Below, piece by piece: positions 21,501 to 27,334 of a stretch of DNA of 64,000 nt. The stretch's first letter is position 1. Every line of letters starts with the position of its first letter. Source of the DNA: Aspidapion aeneum (Eukaryota > Arthropoda > Insecta > Coleoptera > Brentidae); the NCBI GenBank assembly GCA_963576565.1, contig OY755042.1, positions 7,030,372-7,094,371 of the forward strand. Reading direction: 5' to 3'. Below the pieces are notes generated by a model. The model was given only the letters and a program-made list of their open reading frames with translations, was not told where the DNA came from and did no database searches. A program made the position numbers and the translations under genes.

Positions 21501-23669
21501 CAAATTGTTGCCTGCAAAAAATCTTCTTTTCGTTTGACATTGTGCATGGCCATGCATGAATTCCCCACAATCTAGGTAAAAATTCCCCACAATCTAGGTA
21601 AAAATTCCCCAGTTTGCATGCAAGTACAGTTTGCATGCAAAAAAAATGGCACCGGATCGATAAAAATGGATTGCCTGCAACAATCAGCTGGATTTGTACT
21701 GCGCATGCACCTGGGCAAAATTTCATGCATTTGCCTGCAAATTTTATTGTCATGCACCATGTCAAGCGGCCTTTAAGCACTTTATTTGTGTTTGTTTTAA
21801 GTAAAAGTCATGAAAGAAAATATGTTTTTTGTTTTTGTTTGTCAAAAACGCCGTGTCCATATATGTTACACAAGGCTTAGCATTGTGATATGTACACATG
21901 GCAGAGAATTAAAATTTGCCCTATCCATACCCAGGTAGCAAGGGGTCATCAAATGACGTCTTTTTTTCGTCGAAAAGTGGTCATTTGGATGACCAGCAGG
22001 TCATCTACCAAAAAATGTTGTCTTTAAGGCGTCAGTTACTTGACGTCTTTTCGTAGTGTAGTTTTTGACGTCTGAAAAACGTCATATATTGGTCACTACC
22101 CACACTGCACACTTTGTCCAAGGGACATACACTCATACTTACATAGATGGTGCCCCAGTTAGTACTTGACCGGATTTATACGGAATATTGTCATGTATGT
22201 AATTTGGGCATGCTATCCGGAACTTGGTTGGTTGACCTGATGTAAAGGTATTAGGACGTCAACCTAGGAAGTATGTGGTGCAAACGATTTATGTTTAAGA
22301 TTAAAACACGTTTGTAATCACATGCTTCTATAAAACCAATCAAGAACGGATAGTCGGGGTTCAGTTCAGTGAGTACGCTAAGTACTTAAGTTCTTAATAG
22401 TCAAGTATAGAAACAGTAAAGAGATTCTGATCGAGAGCTGAACCCGACCTACAAGTGAATAATATTTTTATCAGAAAACTGGGCCAGACAGTAGTGATAC
22501 GTGTGTAAGTATCTTTGTACTAGTATTAAATAAACCCTTAAACTATCTCACGATCCTCTTTATTTGTGCGCAACACGTACACAAATAGTCACGACAACCC
22601 CCTCGTGACATATGGTGGAGGCGCCGGGTGATTACAAACGTGTTTCAATCTTAAACATAAATCGTTTGCACCACATACTTCCTAGGTTGACGTCCTAATA
22701 CCTTTACATCAGGTCAACCAACCAAGTTCCGGATAGCATGCCCAAATTACATACATGACAATATGGGGGTACGTATGTAAAATAAATTAAATATTAAATC
22801 AAGACAAACTTCGAGGCTTCTTTCGCTTCAAGGTGGAGATGTGTAAGTCTACGTATAGGTCTATTTTGATCTGTACCTCACAGACGAACACCGCTGTACC
22901 TGTTCCAGTACTTCCAGGTCTAAGTCACAGAAGAATCACCTTCTGTGTCTAAGTTTCCTTCAGTGTTCTCAACTGCAGGGAATATTTCATATATTTAGAT
23001 GAGTTTAAAAAAAGTCATAAATAGGTTTGTGTCTGTGTGTGTGTCTAATCTTCTGATTTCGTCCCAAATACGTCATATTGCTGACATCTTTAAAACGTCT
23101 AAAAATGACGTCATTTTGGGTGTGTCTTTTGAACGTCATTTAAAGGTCATTTACACGTCAGATTAGAGACGTCAATGGTCATTAAAAATGACCTGTTTTT
23201 GAAGTTTAAAAAACGTGACCTTGCTACCTGGGTATATGGTACACATGGCAGTTTTAAATAGAAGAAGATTTGAACTACAATTTTTCTCAAATTATTGCTT
23301 TCTCATTGTTCCAGTAATTTCCCATAATTTCTTTTCAGGTTCGATATACACACCAATCTTCAAAACGCCTCCTCTAGTACAGAAAATAATATTCCTCCAC
23401 TATCTAGTCCTGTTTCTGCAACGAGAATTCTTTGTGGAGCGCTTCTAATGCCTACCATTGCGAGCATTTTGGGAAAGATGCTGTTTAGTTCAACAAGGTC
23501 AAATTTTCAAAAAACAATATTTAGTGGGATAGCTTTTATAGCAGTAAAAGGTTGCTTAAAAATGTATCATAGACAACAGCAATATATAAGACAGTGTCAC
23601 AGAAAAATTTTGGACTACACGGAGTCAAATATAGCGACATATGTACATAACGACCGACGAAGCGACTAG
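6363..23669 (+). CDS. MARCH5: MARCH5-type mitochondrial RING-CH E3 ubiquitin ligase (4 exons)
   Basis: The spliced gene is join(6363-6539, 10700-10945, 16322-16509, 23339-23669), giving 313 residues and a stop. MARCH5 proteins sit in the mitochondrial outer membrane and ubiquitinate regulators of fission/fusion and protein quality control. The sequence shows an N-terminal RING-CH finger (C4HC3: C32, C35, C51, C53, H61, C64, C83, C86) followed by several hydrophobic segments: about 90-108, 115-140 and 156-177, plus two in exon 4 (around VSATRILCGALLMPTIASI and TIFSGIAFIAVKG). The QQQYIRQCHRKILDY tail is also typical of the family. All introns are GT..AG and join in frame, with no internal stop. 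The protein is about 35 residues longer than the human one (278), partly from a Ser/Asn/Pro-rich loop at the start of exon 4 and a longer N-terminus. The introns are packed with transposons, yet the coding exons are untouched. Function is inferred from family membership. Confidence 0.95.
6954..7239. mobile_element. TTAA-flanked MITE (piggyBac-like) in MARCH5 intron 1
   Basis: Perfect terminal inverted repeats CATGTTGGCTACCA / TGGTAGCCAACATG (the latter read on the plus strand with one drift base) directly flanked by TTAA on both sides. 286 bp, non-coding. TTAA duplication is the hallmark of piggyBac transposition; the family assignment is an inference from that. Confidence 0.72.
7244..8150. 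other. MARCH5 intron 1, unassigned AT-rich part
   Basis: No coding similarity seen. ORFs at 7706-7915 and on the opposite strand overlap each other and have no recognisable domain. Confidence 0.35.
8294..8508. mobile_element. 215-bp insertion with 14-bp target duplication
   Basis: Flanked by identical 14-mers ACATTTGAACAACA (8280-8293 and 8509-8522), interrupting mariner coding sequence. The insert is GC-rich (CTAGGCCTGGCGACTAGGCA, CCCCCGGGCATCC) and starts with (GTA)n, which would be a (TAC)n 3' tail if the insert is read on the minus strand. A duplication of 14 bp plus a simple-repeat tail is what a SINE or 5'-truncated LINE leaves. The family is not recognised. Confidence 0.75.
8992..10194 (-). 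mobile_element. hAT element (truncated) inserted in mariner
   Basis: Terminal inverted repeats CATTGGCATAGCTAG (left) and CTAGCTACGCCAATG (right), flanked by an exact 8-bp duplication TCCAGCAC (8984-8991 and 10195-10202), the hAT target length. Poly-G/poly-C runs lie just inside both ends. Only the C-terminal part of a transposase remains (minus strand, 9208-9522), so the 1203-bp element is an internally deleted copy. Confidence 0.92.
9208..9522 (-). pseudogene. hAT transposase C-terminal dimerisation domain fragment
   Basis: Minus-strand ORF of 104 codons. The stretch LFKVASILPILSATCERSFS followed by AMRRVFNWLRTTM matches the hAT C-terminal dimerisation domain of ZMYM/TTF-finger-type transposases, with the signature CERSFS. 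The rest of the transposase (BED/TTF finger and the RNase H-like core) is absent from the element. Confidence 0.88.
10440..10570. repeat. dispersed repeat fragment shared with 51545-51670
   Basis: Contains TTTAGCAGTTTAGGAGCTATC followed by ACAGACATACACACACAGAC. A second copy at about 51545-51670 shares CAGTGTC, ACCTGAAAATTT, the CGGTT..GCGGTTTAG..TATCGTGTT core and a CACACATACACGCACAC tail. This AAATCGGTTCAGCGGTTT-type motif is common in arthropod repeats; the source element is not identified. Confidence 0.6.
10700..10945 (+). CDS. MARCH5: MARCH5 exon 2 (second half of RING-CH, two membrane segments)
   Basis: 82 codons in phase 0 between the acceptor TTTGTGCAG| and the donor ATGCAG|GTAGGT. 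It begins VHQTCLQRWVDEKQ, supplying H61, C64, C83 and C86 of the zinc finger, and then encodes hydrophobic segments around IIVFPNMGILVLFLDTV and MAAGIVVGAVYWCAVTYGAV. The match to vertebrate MARCH5 runs along the whole exon. Confidence 0.94.
11040..11450 (-). pseudogene. non-LTR retrotransposon reverse transcriptase, C-terminal fragment
   Basis: The minus-strand translation, running downstream through 11444-11187 and on to about 11080, reads LSLFYRYYHGKCSEELARMI, then TRRTRQTDGNHQFIV and RTASLCGINSLR, then FPAGYNLNGFKTNTHQHFR. This is the post-RT C-terminal domain of Jockey/CR1-group LINEs. Only this tail survives, as expected for a 5'-truncated insertion. Antisense to MARCH5, in intron 2. 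Confidence 0.8.
11780..14360 (-). pseudogene. Pao/BEL LTR retrotransposon remnant (gag-PR-RT), antisense in intron 2
   Basis: On the minus strand, from high to low coordinates, there are Gag-like pieces (about 14350-13980, including SWHDLYVAL), a Gag zinc-knuckle ORF (13249-13689), a protease-like stretch, and an RT segment. The RT part (12065-12277 and flanks) contains NNIVSILLRFRLHNYVL, then SDIRKMYLQIEIKP and YQRILWR, diagnostic of Pao/BEL. Many stops and frameshifts make it inactive. No LTRs were identified, and integrase is absent here. Confidence 0.82.
13249..13689 (-). pseudogene. Pao/BEL Gag C-terminal region with zinc knuckle
   Basis: 146-codon ORF. Its second half has CLNCLKASHSVAHC followed by CKKCNFKHNTYLH, the tandem cysteine/histidine pattern found in Pao/BEL Gag. 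The first half is Ser-rich. It lies in the order expected (Gag upstream of protease and RT on the minus strand). Confidence 0.8.
14660..16260. repeat. GACGTC-rich segment in MARCH5 intron 2
   Basis: Some twenty ACGTC/GACGT words, several as the palindrome GACGTC, occur mainly in two clusters (14685-14815 and 15900-16230) with a third at 15490-15590. The surroundings are AT-rich and CpG-poor. The outer edges (ACCTAACCCCAAGC near 14665 and CACATTAGGTTGTAAG near 16240) look weakly inverted. No protein similarity. Best read as a non-coding DNA element with subterminal motif arrays. Confidence 0.45.
16322..16509 (+). CDS. MARCH5: MARCH5 exon 3 (third membrane segment)
   Basis: 188 nt (62 codons plus two bases) from the acceptor TTTTAG| to the donor ATAAG|GTAAAC. 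It encodes VIGQKEGLAVMEQADPLI, then a hydrophobic segment ending LLLGKMIRWED, a near-invariant MARCH5 stretch. The last two bases (AG) pair with the first G of exon 4 to give Arg204. Confidence 0.93.
16510..17272. other. MARCH5 intron 3, unassigned AT-rich start
   Basis: No repeat boundary or coding similarity recognised. Confidence 0.35.
17273..17640 (-). pseudogene. retroelement C-terminal fragment (Penelope-like)
   Basis: Minus-strand reading gives YYPRLYREAIEIHKH then QQNFNRSEETLKINRTWVPV, resembling the C-terminal region after the GIY-YIG nuclease of Penelope-like elements. The frame is overlapped by a second open frame that is not meaningful. The remnant abuts a different retroelement at about 17632. 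Confidence 0.6.
17632..18620 (-). pseudogene. retroelement RT C-terminal region with nuclease-like motif
   Basis: The minus-strand translation runs in fragments: YYLFRHSFCIPRVTYPLRC, LPISLGEQGIRS, PENSAWYKALPSSTIDNLLD, ICGKKVDKYGLHGLCCNNNA, GRWARHRLLNDIIKRAL, then ICRSDGKRVDGLT and WDATCTD-like remnants. The (K/R)xDG...D spacing resembles a PD-(D/E)XK-type endonuclease domain linked to reverse transcriptases of some animal retroelements. Several stops and frameshifts are present. Family not named with certainty. Confidence 0.6.
18672..20950. repeat. satellite array, 7 full units of 304 or ~329 bp plus a partial
   Basis: Unit starts (GTTTCCTTGGTTCG) fall at 18672, 18976, 19280, 19584, 19888, 20218, 20546 and 20876. 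The first four units are each 304 bp. The next three are 330, 328 and 330 bp because of one added 26-bp block (TTCCTTATAGACCGGTGGAC...). Each unit carries a hairpin, AATGAAAAATAGG-tttcc-CCTATTTTTTCATT. Units are nearly identical, so the array is young or homogenised. ORFs of 62-100 codons repeat on both strands but simply mirror the array. Confidence 0.97.
21443..21772 (+). mobile_element. 330-bp TIR element (copy 1; Harbinger-like MITE?)
   Basis: Terminal inverted repeats start AGGCCGCTTGACATGGTGCA and end with the complement. Near-identical to 51123-51429, which is inverted relative to it. Internally rich in TGCATGCAA/TTGCCTGCAA words. A 21-bp piece containing ATTCCCCACAATCTAGG is duplicated in tandem in this copy only. 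Flanks suggest a 3-bp TTA-like duplication (clear in copy 2, TTT/TTA here), which would fit PIF/Harbinger. Confidence 0.78.
22189..22610 (+). mobile_element. 422-bp LTR (TGTCA...TGACA) with adjacent primer-binding site
   Basis: Starts TGTCATGTATG and ends CCTCGTGACA, contains an AATAAA-type signal (ATTAAATAAACCC at about 22525), and is followed by TGGTGGAGGCGCCGGG (22614-22629), which begins TGG and looks like a tRNA primer-binding site. No downstream gag/pol follows; instead an inverted copy of the first ~130 bp of the LTR runs 22635-22760. Flanking ATAT occurs on both sides of the whole structure. Confidence 0.72.
22628..22762 (-). repeat. inverted copy of the first ~130 bp of the LTR
   Basis: Runs from TGATTACAAACGTGTTTCAA to ACATACATGACAATAT, the reverse complement of 22185-22320. 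Sequence identity is very high by eye. It directly follows the primer-binding site. Confidence 0.88.
23339..23669 (+). CDS. MARCH5: MARCH5 exon 4 (last two membrane segments, stop codon)
   Basis: It begins after the acceptor TTTTCAG| with a split codon. The first ~24 residues are Ser/Asn/Pro-rich and have no obvious counterpart in the vertebrate protein. Then comes the conserved core (VSATRILCGAL, IASILGKMLFSS, FSGIAFIAVKG, QQQYIRQCHRKILDY) and a short polar tail ending DRRSD before the stop at 23667-23669. The 24-residue segment is the likeliest clade-specific feature of this protein. Confidence 0.92.
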
Positions 23670-23760
23670 AAATTGTATAGGGTTTTATTGAAGAAATAAT
23701 TTGGAGTGAGAATGTTTTCCCACATGCGACAAAGTTGGGTTTGTATAGATGTGCTTTGTA

Positions 23761-23970
23761 CAGTCGGGGACTTTTTAAATTGCCGGTGTATTTTTTTTCT
23801 GTCAAAATTAATCACTGAAAGAAATGAAAAAATATACATTTTTAAATTTTTATGTATACATACAGAGGTAAAGTTCACAATTTTTTTATTTTGGTTTAAA
23901 TTAATTTTCCGAATTTCAAATAAGAATATTTTTTATTTTCAAGGGCGGCCATTTAAAAAGTCCCCGACTG
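23761..23970. mobile_element. 210-bp MITE just downstream of the MARCH5 stop codon
   Basis: Perfect ends CAGTCGGGGACTTTTTAAAT and ATTTAAAAAGTCCCCGACTG, each flanked by TA. It starts 91 bp after the MARCH5 stop, so it probably lies in the 3' UTR or at the transcript end. No coding potential; Tc1/mariner-type MITE by its TA duplication. Confidence 0.85.
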
Positions 23971-24159
23971 TACCTACCTAAAAAACTTATTTTATCATAT
24001 GTTTGTCATGTGTTACTTATGATGGGCTGGATTAAGTAAATATATATTTTTTACAAATGCCTTTGACAAATATTCATTCCAGTTAATACGTTAATGCAAA
24101 CAATAATTTTAGTCTGGAAGCTGAGGGTGAGATACGCAGTGGCCCAAACTTTTTAGATA

Positions 24160-25032
24160 TGGATGATTCTACAAAAATGGTGCTGTGGAGTGGGAATGCA
24201 TATTTTTCAAACACAGACTGCAAATGAAGCATAGTTTTAGTTATAAGATTTAAAACGAAATGTTTTCTTTATGGAGCATTTGAGTTTAATGTATAAAAAA
24301 ATTTGCAAGTTTATAATTTTTTTTATTACAAAGCAAATACCTCATTCCTCTGGTGTGGTCCCAAACCAAATATTAAAAACTCAGTTTGAAAAAAATATCC
24401 TAATAAATAATATTTAACCAAGTCTTAACTATTTATCAAAAAATTGATAAAACTTAAGTTTGCAGTCATATTTTTGAAAATCCGAATTTACATTTTCTCC
24501 GGAAAATTTTACAATTTTAAACGTGCTCTATTTTTAATAACACAATATTTGTGAATACCACCGGTTAATTTCTAGAGAAAGAGGCGGCCCTGGATATCTA
24601 ATCTACTTGTGAGGGTGACAAGTTGTGACAGATAATGTCAACTTTAGTTTGGTTTAAGTTATAGATCTTTTTATTTTCAGCAGAAAATTAGTTTTTTTCA
24701 GAGAAATCAAAAAGGAACGCTTTAATTATCATTCCTCTGGTAAGTAAATATTCGACTGATATCAATAGTATAATATTTTTGTTGATTGTTTTAAAATTAT
24801 AAGTATAGGAACTTTGTTTATATAAAACTTAAGTTAGGTAGTCTAAATAGATTTTGATTTAAATTGGAAAACCATTAAAAAACTCATTCCTCTGGTACTC
24901 ATCCCTCTGGAATTTTTATGCAATAATTCCTAAAATTCGGGAAAATAAATGTTTCTTAGCTTACACCTAATTAGTTACATAAATTAAAAAAAACAAAATT
25001 ATTTACTGTGCCACTTTTGGTAGAATCATCCA
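24160..25032 (+). mobile_element. 873-bp TIR element, copy A
   Basis: Ends TGGATGATTCTACAAAAATG and CCACTTTTGGTAGAATCATCCA, flanked by TA. Copy B lies at 54161-55077 in opposite orientation and matches along its length. The word CATTCCTCTGG recurs inside at 24343, 24730 and 24885, with a variant ATCCCTCTGG at 24901. No ORF of note. It resembles a non-autonomous DNA transposon with internal motif repeats. Confidence 0.82.
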
Positions 25033-25139
25033 TATACTTCTTGAAAAGCACTCTTCTTTAATTCAGTTGCAACGCATTGTAGCGCGTATAAGTTTATAAA
25101 TCCTGAGAACAAAAAATATTTTTTAACGCACGTTGACTT

Positions 25140-25566
25140 GCACATTGCTCTTTTGGCATTAGTTAGACGTGTGTTTTTCGAAATTTAATCGAGAAAGTCA
25201 AGGCCAAACATATTTTGCCCAAACAATTTCAAAAATTAGGTATTTTCTTGGATGAAGAAAATAATTTATTAAGGGTAGGGGGCAGGCTACACCAGTCTAA
25301 TCTGTCATATGACAAAAAGCACCCTGTTCTACTACCCCAAAAGCATAAATTAACTGATCTTATTATTGAATGCACACATTTGAGATTTTTTCATTGTGGT
25401 ATGCAATCAACCCAGTATTTTTTGGTGCAAAATTTTAAATATAAAAAGAGCAGTGCGCCGTGTGTTGAGTAAATGTTTACTCTGTTTTAAAATAAAACCC
25501 CTAAATTACCAACCCCCAATGGGTAGGTTGCCTGCCGTGCGCACTTCACAAGCAAAGCCTTTCGCG
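25140..25566 (+). pseudogene. Pao/BEL integrase, N-terminal part (split by LTR element)
   Basis: The open stretch 25215-25472 and its extension encode FLDEENNLLRVGGRLHQSNL, YDKKHPVLLPQKHKLTDLII and, out of frame, an LP..NG..ACRA..F.SKAF end. This is the region preceding and entering the Pao/BEL integrase. The gene is cut at 25566 and resumes at 30391 after the inserted element, keeping plus-strand orientation. Confidence 0.88.
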
Positions 25567-25783
25567 AATTAAATACGAAGTCCGGTGACGTAGCTTTTAA
25601 AAAACTTTTTATTTGAAAAGACTACAAAAAATACTTATAACTAAAATGACCAATACAACTTGTAAAAGTATAATGATACCTAATTAGACCATTTGGGTGC
25701 ATATATAAACTTCAATGTACGGCGTCAGCAATATATTTGTTATTACAAACAAGATGAGATGTTATTATTCCAGGGATATTACT
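25567..25783 (-). repeat. 3' LTR of errantivirus-type element
   Basis: 217 bp; its internal edge overlaps the last codons of the Env ORF, whose stop (25765-25767) lies inside the LTR. Same sequence as 30174-30390 by direct comparison. Confidence 0.95.
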
Positions 25784-27334
25784 CCTCCACCCTTAGTTTC
25801 GTCAACGTCCTCGTTGATGAGTTTTTGGAGAACCCTTAAGGGAATATTTTTTGTCTTTGAGGTTTTTTGTTTTCGCCAAAAATAGAAAATAAAAATAAAT
25901 ATCAAGATTACTGCCAAACATAAAGTTAAGATAATGTAATTTTGGCTTTCAAAATTAAGTTCCTGTAGGACTAAAGGATCCAAAAGGTCTTCCTGCATTT
26001 TTTGCGGGTTTTCTAAATGTCTTATCTGCAAATTGATAGACAAGTTTGTTTCAGGAAGCTTTATTATATCTGGCAATGAAACAGAAATGTTATTTATTGA
26101 TAATGAATATTTATTTTGATTAATTATTATGTCACACTGGCTGTTAATAAGATAACAGTTTTGAAGTGTGGTTTTCTGAAACTGGAAGCAATTTTCGTAA
26201 ATTGTTTCGGAGTTTTTTGTACAGAAAAGTAGACCACTTTTATAAGTTAAAGTGTGAATTTGAAAATTATTTTTTACTGTGGCGAAAGGGCAATTTTTTG
26301 GTAAAAGGCAACTATGTGCAATGGGGTTGAAACAAATCCAATTTGAGTTAATTTCAGAGCATTGCTGATACCATAAATTGTTACAATAGTATTTACTGGG
26401 GCTAATTAATATTTTTGATTCATTATTAGGTATTGGATAAACTATCTTAAGACTACAAGAATATTTTTCAAAGATTGGTATTTTCACTACAATGATTGAC
26501 ATATCTTTTAACAGAATAAGGCCAGTTTTACATATAAGAGTTAATTCTGACAGGTGTTTTAGTGGCCATAGAGAATTTTTTGGATAATGAGCTGTCAAAT
26601 ATTGCCAAATTTCCCTAATTTCATTGACATTCAAAATTTCTAAATCTAAAGTTTGCAGATGCGCAAAAGATATCATTCTCAGCATTTTTTCCAAAAATTT
26701 GTTTAGTTTTGAGATTTGTAAAATTTGGTTTTGCATACTGAGTAATAACGTGATTTCATTATTCAATTTTAAAATTTCGAAGCGAATGCATTTTGCGTTT
26801 TTATTTATAATGTTTACATTTTCCTGGAATTTGTTTATAATATTCCCGGCAAATGAACTAAGGTCATTTATCTTGTGCATCGTGTTAATTTGATTTTGTT
26901 TCAGTATTTGTAAGTTCTGCGTTATTGTGTCTAGGTCGGTATTATCTAGGTTTCCTGTGACAAATTTAATACCGCTTCCCAGTAGGTTGAATAAACCACG
27001 TTTCTTTCTAAGTTCATTGTTTTCTAAAGAATTTAGTTTTTCATAAGTATTGTACGTATCGTTTAAGCATGATTCAAGGAATTGAAATTGTATTTTTAAT
27101 AAAGTATTATTAACTTGATTGACTAAAGGGGATAAAAATAGGGAATTAGTAGTAAAAAGTTGGCTTAGAGACGTTTTAATTTTTGTCATATTAAAAGGTA
27201 TGTACATAGTATGATAATGGCTTACAACTAAAGAAGGAGAGATTTCTTCGGTGTAGAATCCATTATTGTCCAATCTATTGACCTGAAGGGCCTGGTTGAG
27301 GTTCGTCAATGTCAGGAGGGACAGGATCAGGAAC
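25765..27334 (-). CDS. env: errantivirus-type envelope (Env) ORF, intact
   Basis: An open frame of 514 codons is visible from 27309, and it stays open upstream. There is no ATG at its start: the frame begins in a hydrophobic stretch (FLILSLLTLTNLNQA) that looks like a signal peptide, just after a splice acceptor (TTCCAG, about 27340-27335). The start codon is therefore probably supplied by a spliced leader, as in errantiviruses. Numbered from 27309, a basic furin-like site (RKKR, 101-104) precedes a Gly/hydrophobic putative fusion segment. A transmembrane helix lies near 457-478, followed by a ~36-residue cytoplasmic tail. Family: insect errantivirus / baculovirus F-like fusion proteins. No internal stop. 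The ORF ends inside the 3' LTR. Confidence 0.88.

Larger units (their letters stand above)
21929..23233. mobile_element. 1.3-kb TIR element with TGACGTC subterminal words
   Basis: Ends CCCAGGTAGCAAGG (21929) and CCTTGCTACCTGGG (23233) are perfect inverted repeats, flanked by TA on both sides. Inside each end are many GACGTC, GTCATTT and GGTCAT words in opposite orientation (21945-22110 and 23060-23210). An LTR-derived structure (22189-22760) is inserted in the middle. No transposase remains. Confidence 0.8.

Noticed and set aside
23706..23981. Overlapping ORFs on both strands after MARCH5
   Set aside because: They fall on a palindromic MITE and are mirror images of its inverted ends.
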